From Hippasteria phrygiana (taxonomy: Eukaryota > Echinodermata > Asteroidea > Valvatida > Goniasteridae): 64,000 nt of DNA. The stretch's first letter is position 1. Every line of letters begins with the position of its first letter. Shown one piece after another: positions 12,601-20,309 of the stretch. The stretch is taken from the NCBI GenBank assembly GCA_037893225.1, contig JAZGUH010000378.1, positions 613,001 to 677,000 of the forward strand. The letters run 5' to 3'. A program made the translations under genes and the position numbers. A model generated the notes under the pieces. That model worked only from the letters and a program-made list of their open reading frames with translations, did no database searches and was not told where the DNA came from.

Positions 12601-15600
12601 ATTCAGCGCACATGTGTACGTCCTATAGGCTTTTTACAATTTCTATTGCGTACTGGAAAGTCGTCCGTTTCTAAACCTTTTTCATTCGTGTAATTTTACT
12701 TATTTTTGCATCCATATTAATAATTCCGTTTTAGTGTATAGCCCGCAGCGTGTCATAGAACAACAACCGTAGCAAAATTTGAAGAAAATACATTTTACTA
12801 GGTTATACCGTGGTTAAACGAAACGTTCGATCCGATTCGAGCCAGTACTAACGGTAGTACTACTCCAGAAAATCTTGACAGAATAAATATCTTGTAAAAA
12901 CTAACAGACACCATCTTTGCAGAAGTTACATTTGTGTAAAAAGATGTTTTTTTTACGCGAAAACTATGATTACTTATAGGGGAGTGTGATATGCACGTCG
13001 CATGTGCGGCATGTACGATTTGCTTGAGTCTGTCGGGAGGTTGGTATTTGGCAGCTGATACGCCTCAGAGAAATATTTGTGTTGATATTCTTGTCATGGA
13101 GTACACTTCTTCCTCCATGTTGAAACTTCAAACATCAAAACATCGCACATGTACACACATGTATACGTATGCAATTTGACCCGTCCCAGCATGCAACGCT
13201 GCCACAGAGTGCGCGCTCAGCAAGCAAGCGCATGCGTAATACTGAACTCAGTGACCTTTCGGACTAGACACTTCCGTTCGAACAGGTGGATCAAGCATAA
13301 GTGGGAACGCGACTTGCGGTTTCGTTGCGGTTAGACAACGATCACACCAAAATGCCGGATCATGATCCACCTTTTCCCAATTCAAGTGGGAACGCGGTCT
13401 AATTGGTCTCGGTGACAGTGGGGATTAATGTCACAGCCATAGCTGGTAATAATAAACATTCATTGCAGCAATGTTAGCCCTGTACTAATGGGGGTTATCT
13501 GTCCATGGTGTGGGTTTGACCACTGCAAAACTGAAAATCTTTAAGAAGCCAATTGGGCTTTAATGAGCGCCAAACTCCAGTTTTGACCTCATGATTATGC
13601 GGCGCCGCAAGGAAAAACAGCGATACCGCAATAAATACCGCAACTGGGCAATATGAAATGCTGCCTTACATTACTTCTGGCTTGGAATCGAGTCACGATC
13701 AACAATACATGTAGCTACCATTAGAAGACAAATGGCAAATGCATGTATGTATGAATATGACGTAAGATGTTGTTCACTTCTAATGTCACATTTGTGACTG
13801 GCTCTGCAAAAAGGGCTATTATGTCGCAAAATCTGAAAAATGAGTTATATACATAGTTGAATTGGTCACATCCTAAGCTTTAATTTGGTGTATGTTTGAC
13901 CCCTGTGGCATTTTGTGTTCTCGAGATATCTTGACATTTGTATACTTTTATTTTCCCAATTTAACGGAAGTGCATTTAGAGATATAGGCCTTCAAACACA
14001 AAAAGGTGCAAAGAAATAAGATAGAAATAATTTTGATCAACATTTATTTGTTCATCTTTATTCATCAATATTAATGTTTCTGAAAATAAATTATGAAAAT
14101 ATAGATATAATAGAAGCCATCAAACCAAAATAAAAAAAAATCACATATGTGAAGATTTCTTCGCCCGCTTCACATAGAACTGCCCTGTGTGTGTTTTCAC
14201 ATAGTACGACATAATACCCCTTTTTGCAGAGCCGGTCACATTTGCTTATACCAGCTTTTCAAATACGATCTGTTGCTGTTCATGATTTTCAGACGTTGTG
14301 GTCTTAAAGACATTTTTGTTCTCTTTTTGTCCATTTCTAGATTACTAGACCCTGTCAAACAGGTTGTTAAAGCTCATCATGATCTCACCGATGTTTCATT
14401 CTGGGCTGCACACCAGGAAAACAAAAGGTATGACGTCAAAGTATGACTAGTGCAGTGCCCGTTCAAAATGTGCCTGTTCGAAACAAATTGCTTGGCTTTC
14501 GTTAAATATAGCCACGGGTGTATGTTTCCATGCCACACGTGTATCACAGCTTTGGAAGTGAGTTTCTTGGGGAGAGCTGTTTTGTAACACTGATGCGCAT
14601 GCGTCTAATTTGCATATTAGATTTATATGCGTGGCGATTTATACCCATGGCAGTACAGTGCAGTGCCCGTTCAAAATGTGCAGCAGTGCGTGGTGGTCTA
14701 TACTGCCATGTTTGCGGGTCTAGGCCTCCGGTATTGCTGCTTTTTTGCAGCTTTTTTGAGAACCACTCATCCAAACAACTTCAAACTTGACACTGCACAT
14801 TCTTGGGTCCTGAGCAATACACCTGGCCAATTTTCAACTTCATACAGTGCCCGGTTCTAGAGATAATCGAATTACGGACAGAAACACATACACACATACA
14901 GACAGAGATTCCTGGAATTATAGTTAGATGTCAACAGCCATCTTTGTTGGCGCACAATGCCAAAATATGACCTATGTAAGCTTGCAGCACTGCCTCAGAT
15001 GGAACATAGCAAAATATGAACAATATTGTGGTATTTCCTGAAAGTACAGGTTTTAAGCTTTAACTTGGTGTATTAACCCTAAATCCGTCCCAAATCTGCC
15101 AAATCCAATGGCAGCGGGTTGTGTTGTATTTTGATGGGTTCATGACTTTAGAGACTTGATGCCATTACTTTACATGGAGCTATGATGCCCCAAAGAATGT
15201 ACCATATACTGCTCAGTGTTGGATTTTGACAGGTTCAGGACAAGCTTCCCAGCAGTAAAAGTGCCACAGGAGTTTAATAGATTTAATCAACAAATATTTG
15301 CAGGCAGAATAATCTCCTTTCTAATTCACATTACTAGCTCTGTACCAACTTTTGTTATTTAACTTCTATCGTTGTCTTTGTAATTCTAATTGTTTCTTGT
15401 TAATTTTTTGCCAGTGGATGGGGTCTCCACTCGATGAGCTCATGCTTTTTGATAATTGTGTCTGCTCGTAAAAGTTAAAGATTTGAAATTGAATTGCTGT
15501 AGCTTGTTCATAGCCCATGCTTTAACCTTGTTGATGGTGTTAGAGTCATGACTGCTTGTTTTAAAGAAAATCAAATGCAAAGTCAGTGAACTATGCAAAC

Positions 15601-18545
15601 TATACTCTCAGTGAACAGAGCAATATATCACCCTGGCACTCCAGTTGATCGTTTTGATAGAAATTTCTTTTTTTTTTTGATTTAAACTTGTTGAAATCCC
15701 AAAATTGACTTAGCAGTGGAAAAATTATAAATTTTGTTTGCTTGTAAAAATGTGGCGCTGTCAATGGAGAACAGTCTCTCATCACAAACATTAATTTCTT
15801 GATTTATATACCATTGGAAAGAACACATCATAAGCTTTAAAATGATGGAAGAATGATTAAAATCGGAGCAGTATTATAAAAGTTATGATAATTTTTGTTT
15901 TATTAGATGATCCAGCACTATTGTAGAAATCAAGCGATCAAGTTTGTCCTTCATTTCCGCACCTTGGTATCTCCTAAAAGTGTCTCTCATTGGTTTATTT
16001 GTGGCAATATCAGTCAGATCGGCCAATTAATGAAGAGTTTAGATTACAAGTTTGTTATGATTGTATTCAAAATGGCGATGTACACGAATCGAAAAATAAC
16101 GAATCTGATGAAGAACATTAAAAACAAATTCCAGTGATTATCAGTGAGTTAATACCTAGCTTTTATACTAAAATCTCTTTTTAAAACATTTTATTGTACT
16201 AAAATAAAAAAAATAAAAAACGAAAACACAGTATGATTTTCTTTTAAATATACTAGCATTTTAAGCAATGAAAATAATGAATGGATTTTTGCCAAAGAAG
16301 CTTAAAACGGAGGAATGCGACTTCCAACTGGTCCCTTGAAAGAATGGCGCAAATGAGAATGCCATAATGGTACTTTCTACTCTTCAGATATTTGACTTTG
16401 TTGTTTTCTGACATCAACTTTTTCCAACTAACATGTCAGTTGGAAACTTGATAACCAATGTGTTGGCTATGTATGTTGCATGTAATGTTATCTATTGCTC
16501 TTGTACCACAGGTTATTTGCATTCATTACACGTCGGCAAGGGGCCAGGCACCAGCCTCAGTTCATGTGCCACGTGTTTGAAACAGACATCGGGGCTGAGG
16601 AGATCTGTCACGCCATTAGTCTGGCGGCTGATATCGCATTTCAGTCATTACTGCAGCAGCGCACCACCACAGCCCTGGCAGTGGGACAGACACAAGACAA
16701 GGTATGTGCGGGGCGTTGGGAACTATACCAGTGTGTAAGTATTTGATTATCATCAACTTTGTGTTGTGAAATGAATGGAACTTTGTCATCCTCTTGAATA
16801 CAGATGACGGCCATAAGTGCATTTAGAAAAAGACCACCTGGACGGTTGTCATTTATATGCACATTCCTGTACATACTCAATCCATTCATGTTTCAACTAT
16901 ATCTTTCTAGAATGGGAGTGTATGAATAGAGCTTTTTCAAACAAAGCTTTAACCCTCCTACTGTTATCATAACCTATCAAAAAACCTAAGCCCTTCCTCT
17001 CCAACAGCTTGTGTGTTTCAAACTGAAACTCGATGGGTTTTGATAGGTAGGGTATTTGGCTCCATTTTGGCACCGAGAGAGGGGGGGCTCTATTCATTGT
17101 GGTAAATATCGTTTGCATTTAGGCTTGGTTGTATTGCCCCTTCTTGGTATACCTGCCCCTCCCCTCCCCTCCCCTCCCTCACCCACCAATAACAGCCAGA
17201 CAGAAGGGGTTAAAGTTGTTGAGTAAATAAGTTATGGCTTTGGCATTAACCCTAACCCCCTAGACCCTTTTGGCTAGGAAGCATCCTCAATCCTCCAAAA
17301 TCCAGCTCTTGAAACGCCATTAATCCTCAAATCCTCCAAAATCCTCTTTTTCTTGAAATACCATTCATCCTCAATCCTCCAAAACTGCAAGGAGGATTTT
17401 GGAGGATTGAGGTGGGTTAGGGTTAATTGTTCTGAACACTTTTCTTAATGTATGATGGATCATTAATTTGTGAAAGTGCATTGGAATATATGCACTTCAC
17501 AAGAATGTTTACTATTTGGAAAATTACTTTAACATTGTTTTTTCATGGGTGCTTTAAACTTACTGTACATCAATTTTCTTATATTTCTGCCAAGTTCTTT
17601 TGGAAAACGAAGACCCAGAGCATCTTAAACAATTTAAACAAGTATTACTTTGCAGTGATTGACCCAAAGTGTTGGATTACTAGCTGCAAATTTCAAACGT
17701 TTTGGCTTTTTCATTAAATGCAGGGAGATTCGCCGAATTTAGTTTTGCCACCGCCAAGTAATGCGCTGCCCCACCATGCCGGTCCACCACTGCAGCAGTT
17801 CAATCGACCACCGTATCACATAAAACATCAGAACCAACCACCTTCACAACAGCCTGGCCAAGCAGGTTTACAGCAAAGTCAACCGCAGTTACAGCCCGGT
17901 CAGTCACAGTTACAGTCACAGTTACAGCCAGGTCAACTGCAGTTACAGCAAAGTCAACTGCAGTTACAGCCAGGTCAACTGCAGTTACAGCAAAGTCAAC
18001 TGCAGTTACAGCCAGGTCAACTGCAGTTACAGCCAGGTCAACTGCAGTTACAGCCTAGTCAACTGCAGTTACAGCCCGGTCAACTGCAGTTACAGCCCAG
18101 TCAACTGCAGTTACAGCCAGGTCAACCGCAGTTACAGCCCAGTCAGTCCTATTTACAGCCAGGTCAACTGCAGTTACAGCCAGGTCAGTCACAGTTACAG
18201 CCCAGTCAGTCACAAAACCTCCAACCTCATTTACAGCCCGGTCAGTTACAGTTACAGCCCAACCAACCCCAGTTACAGACCAGCCAGTCATTACACCAGA
18301 ACCAGTCACAACCGGATACAAGCCAACCCAGTGGGTTCATACCGGTCAATACCATGCCTCAGACCAACCAATATGACGGCCAGCAACCAGCGGGGCCAGC
18401 CTACAATTTAAACAAGAACAACAGTACGTATTCTGGATTGCCGTGTGGCAATCCCGTCATCAGTGGCCTGGACGGCCTGAATCTTGGACAAGGTGTAGAG
18501 GGCGGGTTCGGCCACTCCCACGAGATGGATGAGTCGGATGCCTAG
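3638..18545 (+). CDS. APPL1: APPL-type endosomal adaptor (PH + PTB), 3' part, eight exons
   Basis: Exons: 3638-3744, 4973-5075, 5863-6083, 8557-8798, 11738-11915, 14341-14427, 16512-16701, 17724-18545. All have AG/GT borders and matching phases, and join into 650 codons including TAG. Visible are the end of a PH domain (DLDGCTV, DDRRFVFQIT, EEWITTIRNISK), a linker with TPIQFDMITP and NPFGD, and a PTB domain (LRFLGSMEV, MAARAIHNIFKMTE, HQENKRLFAFI). This order and these motifs are diagnostic of APPL1/APPL2 (DCC-interacting protein 13). APPL proteins bind Rab5 on early endosomes through BAR-PH and bind receptors through PTB. The BAR-coding exons are not seen in 1-3637 and must lie 5' of the window. 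The tail after PTB is Gln/Pro-rich instead of the charged coiled segment of vertebrate APPL1. APPL1 versus APPL2 is undecided; invertebrates may have a single gene. Confidence 0.93.
4177..4423. mobile_element. hAT-type MITE (family H1), 8-bp TSD
   Basis: It is flanked by exact 8-bp duplications GTACACAA (4169-4176 and 4424-4431). Termini CAGAGTTGTATTC and GAATACAACTCTG are inverted. AAGTCCTTTCAC is repeated in tandem inside the left arm. The 8-bp TSD and CAG.G.TGTA ends fit hAT. Other copies: 46531-46873, and fragments at about 35060-35110 and 48320-48355. Confidence 0.85.
4973..5075 (+). CDS. APPL1: APPL exon: PH domain C-terminal helix
   Basis: It follows ATTACAG and ends before GTAGGC. 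It reads LVTLQCMSESDREEWITTI and then RNISKGFYMPEKTSQ. The invariant Trp of the PH C-terminal helix is present. Confidence 0.92.
5592..5818. mobile_element. TTAA MITE family 1, copy 2
   Basis: The right end ACTCAAGGGGTTAA is intact; the left end is eroded but the GTACGGATGACGCC sub-terminal block remains. It is inverted relative to copy 1 and lies in the APPL intron just before the 5863 exon. Confidence 0.75.
5863..6083 (+). CDS. APPL1: APPL exon: PH-PTB linker, Pro/Gly-rich
   Basis: The acceptor is CATCCCAG and the donor is GTAAGC. It encodes 73 residues of low-complexity linker starting SDIPQSLAIGDARSR and ending RTESYKH plus a split Ser. Linker sequence is poorly conserved in this family, so the call rests on phase continuity with both neighbours. 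A TTAA MITE (5592-5818) ends only 44 bp upstream of the acceptor. Confidence 0.82.
6110..6300. repeat. GTGATTGAGATGATT imperfect repeats
   Basis: About six degenerate copies of TGATTGAGATGATTTATCTC-like sequence, partly palindromic (GAGATGATTTATCTC), occur directly after the donor of the 6083 exon. Confidence 0.6.
6357..6943. mobile_element. 587-bp element with TAGGGGTGTGCA terminal inverted repeats
   Basis: The left end is TAGGGGTGTGCA and the right end is TGCACACCCCTA. Sub-terminal GAACCGGGTACCCG is repeated inverted at the right (CGGGTACCCGGTTCC). The termini resemble hAT elements, but I see no 8-bp duplication, so the superfamily is tentative. No transposase. Confidence 0.65.
7019..7725 (-). 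mobile_element. SINE (family S2) split by a minisatellite-bearing insertion
   Basis: 7019-7045 and 7561-7725 match successive parts of the SINE at 55556-55822 (TTCTGGTAATGAAAC, GAAGCCTGA, GGTAGGGACTGA). The 500 bp between begins CTAAACCCTAACC and consists of GGAGGATTTT repeats. The tRNA-like head is eroded. Confidence 0.65.
7046..7560. repeat. GGAGGATTTT minisatellite with about 127-bp higher-order unit
   Basis: GAGGATTTTGGAGGATT recurs about a dozen times. A larger unit (GAGGTTACTAGGGGTAGGC ... ATGGTCACCATAAGAGG) is present twice in tandem, near 7257-7330 and 7386-7455. It starts with a TTAACCCTAAC-family-like end. Confidence 0.7.
8286..8500 (+). mobile_element. tRNA-derived SINE (family S1)
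   Basis: The head is AGTGGTTAAGATGCC...GGTCGTGGGTTCGAGTCCC, with the box B typical of tRNA promoters, followed by a body with CACAGGCTCTCGGAAAGCA and ACTACGTCGG. The same body occurs at 30552-30690 and 30706-30905. It lies in the intron before the 8557 exon. Confidence 0.75.
8557..8798 (+). CDS. APPL1: APPL exon: Ser-rich linker with TPIQFD motif
   Basis: The acceptor is TTTCAACAG and the donor is GTAGAA. It reads SGKERSQSSDTSRSSSQ, then LDSVLSTTPIQFDMITP and RKVNPFGDKS. TPIQFD and NPFGD occur in the same order in vertebrate APPL1 between the PH and PTB domains. The Ser/Thr-Pro content suggests phosphorylation, which is inference. Confidence 0.9.
8880..9110 (+). repeat. Dispersed repeat family R1, plus copy
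   Basis: It matches the reverse complement of 3340-3580 over several blocks. No coding content. Confidence 0.55.
9283..11023. mobile_element. 1.74-kb element with TAAGGCTGCA terminal inverted repeats
   Basis: It starts TAAGGCTGCAGTTT and ends AACTTGCAGCCTTA; the inverted similarity extends into sub-terminal CGGTTACAC/GTGTAACCG. The interior holds a roughly 38-base G run (about 9602-9640) and degenerate repeats of GATTGGTTGGATTCTGCACG type (10360-10720). No transposase frame and no clear TSD. Superfamily unknown. Confidence 0.55.
11130..11430 (+). mobile_element. tRNA-derived SINE (family S3)
   Basis: A tRNA-like head (GATTCGAGTCC near 11185) is followed by CTTGAGCAAGACACTTTGTC and CACCCAGGAGTAAATGGGTA, blocks common to marine-animal tRNA SINEs. 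The end repeats inverted at 11515-11645. Confidence 0.65.
11515..11645 (-). mobile_element. SINE family S3, truncated inverted copy
   Basis: CTCCCTGGGGAATATACAGC and CTGAAACCTTCTCAG are the reverse complement of 11350-11400, with TATATAGCGCTTTTAGCAAG at the outer end. It lies about 90 bp before the PTB exon at 11738. Confidence 0.6.
11738..11915 (+). CDS. APPL1: APPL exon: PTB domain N-terminal half
   Basis: The acceptor is CCATGCAG and the donor is GTCAGT. It encodes AIGYVQTYGLRFLGSMEV, IVMDTIRKIMAARAIHNIF and KMTELNLVINSQSI. This is the first strand and helix of the PTB fold, with the FLGSMEV signature of APPL. Human APPL1 also has ARAIHNIF. Confidence 0.95.
12141..13399. mobile_element. 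1.26-kb element with GGCCCCGTTCCCACT ends and GATCC sub-terminal repeats
   Basis: The left end is GGCCCCGTTCCCACT and the right end is AGTGGGAACGCGGTC, flanked by TTA/TAA. Sub-terminal GGTGGATCAGATCC and its complement recur about fifteen times at both ends. Short target site and sub-terminal arrays recall Harbinger-type elements, but no transposase is visible. Confidence 0.6.
13795..14238. mobile_element. 444-bp MITE with TGACTGGCTCTGCAAAAAGG terminal repeats
   Basis: The left end TGACTGGCTCTGCAAAAAGG and the right end CCTTTTTGCAGAGCCGGTCA are inverted, with the similarity continuing into ATTATGTCG. CATTTG on both sides may be the target duplication. Confidence 0.7.
14341..14427 (+). CDS. 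APPL1: APPL exon: PTB domain middle strands
   Basis: The acceptor is ATTTCTAG and the donor is GTATGA. It reads LLDPVKQVVKAHHDLTDVSF and then WAAHQENK. The AxHQENKR motif matches vertebrate APPL exactly. A 444-bp MITE (13795-14238) ends about 100 bp upstream. Confidence 0.94.
14428..15072. other. APPL intron, no gene
   Basis: A 20-bp direct repeat, GCAGTGCCCGTTCAAAATGT, occurs near 14453 and 14657. Otherwise I see nothing. Confidence 0.5.
15073..15250. mobile_element. TTAACCCTAA MITE, long-core subfamily, right end lost
   Basis: It starts TTAACCCTAAATCC and carries the core GTTGTGTTGTATTTTGATGG and CAAAGAATGT also found at 32591-32780. A complete relative is at 62687-62906. Confidence 0.55.
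15251..16511. other. APPL intron, nothing recognised
   Basis: AT-rich sequence without open frames resembling proteins or clear repeat ends. Confidence 0.5.
16512..16701 (+). CDS. APPL1: APPL exon: PTB domain C-terminal half
   Basis: The acceptor is GTACCACAG and the donor is GTATGT. It reads LFAFITRRQGARHQPQFMC, then HVFETDIGAEEICHAISLA and DIAFQSLLQQ. It corresponds to the LFGF...CYIFE...ICDSVGLAKQIA stretch of APPL1, the last strand and C-terminal helix of the PTB fold. Confidence 0.93.
16949..17095. mobile_element. TTAACCCTCC MITE, one end preserved
   Basis: It starts TTAACCCTCCTACTGTTATC and matches the reverse complement of 59391-59554 (ATAACCTATCAAAAAA, GCTTGTGTGTTTCAA, TGGCTCCATTTTGG). 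The far end has lost its TTAA. Confidence 0.6.
17246..17426. mobile_element. TTAACCCTAAC MITE with CCTCAATCCTCCAAAATCC repeats
   Basis: TTAACCCTAACCCCCTAG at the left and GGGTTAGGGTTAA at the right. The interior is CAATCCTCCAAAATCC repeats folded against GGAGGATTTTGGAGGATTGA at the right end. 181 bp, inside the last APPL intron. Confidence 0.75.
17724..18545 (+). CDS. APPL1: APPL last exon: Gln/Pro-rich repeat tail
   Basis: The acceptor is TTAAATGCAG and joins phase 0 to phase 0. It encodes 273 residues and TAG. A 21-bp unit (consensus CAACTGCAGTTACAGCCAGG plus T, giving QLQLQPG or QLQLQPS) recurs more than ten times between about 17,890 and 18,290. The end, EMDESDA, resembles in position and type the SEA terminus of human APPL1, which is described as a PDZ ligand for GIPC; that function here is inference. 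The frame is open throughout, so this is coding despite the low complexity. Confidence 0.88.
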   Translation, partial: GDSPNLVLPPPSNALPHHAGPPLQQFNRPPYHIKHQNQPPSQQPGQAGLQQSQPQLQPGQSQLQSQLQPGQLQLQQSQLQLQPGQLQLQQSQLQLQPGQLQLQPGQLQLQPSQLQLQPGQLQLQPSQLQLQPGQPQLQPSQSYLQPGQLQLQPGQSQLQPSQSQNLQPHLQPGQLQLQPNQPQLQTSQSLHQNQSQPDTSQPSGFIPVNTMPQTNQYDGQQPAGPAYNLNKNNSTYSGLPCGNPVISGLDGLNLGQGVEGGFGHSHEMDESDA

Positions 18546-19265
18546 GAGGTACAATCCTGAGCAGACCAAGGTTGGTTAGTCAATCAAGTTACTCCTGGAA
18601 CCTGTCCAACAAGTTTCCAAAATTTGACAAAAGTAAGAGGAAGATGGGTTTGACTTTGACTAGAAATGCAAGTGAGTTTTACAAAAAAGAATGAAATCAG
18701 GAAAACAATCCCTTTTAAAACTTACTGACCTTTTCGGGAATGGTACGGTATAAAAATAAAAAATAAAATAAAATAAAACTATTTTTAGAAAAATGGAAAG
18801 GATTCCTAATGTTGCAATGCAGCTCATTGTCATTGGGGTATTTTTAATTTATTTTTTGTGTTAGGTTCCAGACATGCTGTATAGAATATCTTGAAGTGGG
18901 GTGACCAAAAATTACATTGTCTTTAAAGACCAAACGATTTTCAAGTTTTCTTAGGTTTAAATTTTATTGAGAAGAACTACATGTATGTCTTAGAAAACAG
19001 ATACTTGTCAATATCCCTATCTTTGACGCCAGTTTTTATGTAAAAAAATGAATTTTTGTAGCCTTTCTTTCCGCGAGTCAACTTCAGTTTCGTGAATAGG
19101 AGCGTGACGTCAAAGCTCATTTACATCTAATGAATATTCATTTCTGTGACGTAATGTCATGGAGAGCACAACACCGCATGTGTGTACATAATACAAGTAC
19201 AATGTACAGTACAAGCATGGAACAAGTTGCACTGCGTTTCTGCAGGATCATTGTGCAAGTTTCGT
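18546..19265. other. APPL 3' untranslated region and spacer
   Basis: AT-rich sequence with polyadenylation candidates near 18755. TGACGTCA-like and TGACGTAA sites occur near 19107 and 19148, ahead of the 19276 frame. No other feature. Confidence 0.45.
18755..18780 (+). terminator. Candidate polyadenylation signals of the APPL gene
   Basis: Several overlapping AATAAA hexamers occur 210-230 bp after the APPL stop codon. No better candidate is seen nearer the stop. Some AATAAA in AT-rich sequence is expected by chance. Confidence 0.45.
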
Positions 19266-19275
19266 TGAAATTAAA

Positions 19276-19696
19276 ATGTCAGAAAGTGACAACTCCTGGG
19301 AACAACACATCTTTGATGAAGAACTATATTCAGATGAATCTTACTCTAGTTTAGCCAGCGCGGCCCTGTGTTGGCAAAAGGGTATAGCTCATATTGTCAT
19401 CTTTTTGAGATGCACCCTTTTGCCAACACAGGGCCGCGCAATAGTATGTGATCATGTTCGCGACGGAGCCGTATCGGCATAAGCCTTTCGTTGCACCGGG
19501 CGAAGTCGCCCAAGAAGTGGACAATAAAGGCGACCCAAATCATCTTTTAAATACAGATTCTTTTGCAAAATTCCACGTGCACCCTCCAATTATTACACAT
19601 GATTTGGGCACTTTTGTTAATTCATGTAGAAAAGAACACAACTTGACGAAAAAACAGAACGATGTATCGTGTTTCGATGTAGGTACATGTCCATGA
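19276..19696 (+). pseudogene. Acidic N-terminal fragment of an unrecognised, probably transposon-borne protein
   Basis: It begins MSESDNSWEQHIFDEELYSD, then ESYSSLAS, is interrupted by an 82-bp hairpin (19358-19439), and continues in another frame as EPYRHKPFVAPGEVAQEVD up to FHVHPPIITH. Short acidic starts followed by a P-Y-x-x-x-P element are common in repetitive invertebrate genes that I cannot name. The hairpin breaks the frame, so it is likely dead. Confidence 0.4.
19358..19439. repeat. 82-bp hairpin with perfect 26-bp arms
   Basis: The arms 19358-19383 and 19414-19439 are exact reverse complements (outer GCGCGGCCCTGTGTTGG, inner CAAAAGGGT). The 30-bp loop is AT-rich. Likely a tiny inverted-repeat transposon or fold-back insertion. 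Confidence 0.85.
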
Positions 19697-20309
19697 ACGT
19701 CCTGTCCGTACATACGCATGTGGGCAACATGCATATCGCATGCATCTCGCATTGCAACCAAGGCGGAACTAGCCATGCCGGGTACCAGTTTTCTTGCTTT
19801 CTCCGTTTTGATGTCAGATTTTTCATTTCTCAACCGCGCCACAAGCGGTAAATTTGTAGAAAGTTTTTCATAAGCTCGAAAGAAAATGTTAATTATTTCT
19901 CGCAAAATAACACAACATTGAGACGAAAAAGAACCATGATTTTGTAATGAATAAGTGTTTTATTATATATTGAACACAATAATGTTCAATTCCAACACTT
20001 TTCAAAACCGTTGGAGTCTATCTTTAATTTTGTGTTTTGCAGCACAAAGTGTATTTTAGAAAACGATACCCCTTGGAGTAATATTTGTGCATTATTTTTG
20101 ATCTTCAGAAAAAAAAATCTACTTATACAGGGTGTCCCAAAAAATTTCCAGGCCAAACCAGGCAACCTCAGAATCTAGATTTCGACAGATCCTGGTACGA
20201 GAACTTCTTACATGAAAAATAGTCTTTATTTCATCAAAATCAGTCAAGCCAATCAGAAGTTATGTCATTTTTTGTGCAGCAAGGTCAGCCCCCAACTAGG
20301 AGTGAATGA

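Noticed and set aside
18055..18321. Minus-strand frame of Val-Thr-rich repeats
   Set aside because: It is the antisense reading of the 21-bp coding repeat in the APPL last exon. It lacks any non-repetitive sequence.
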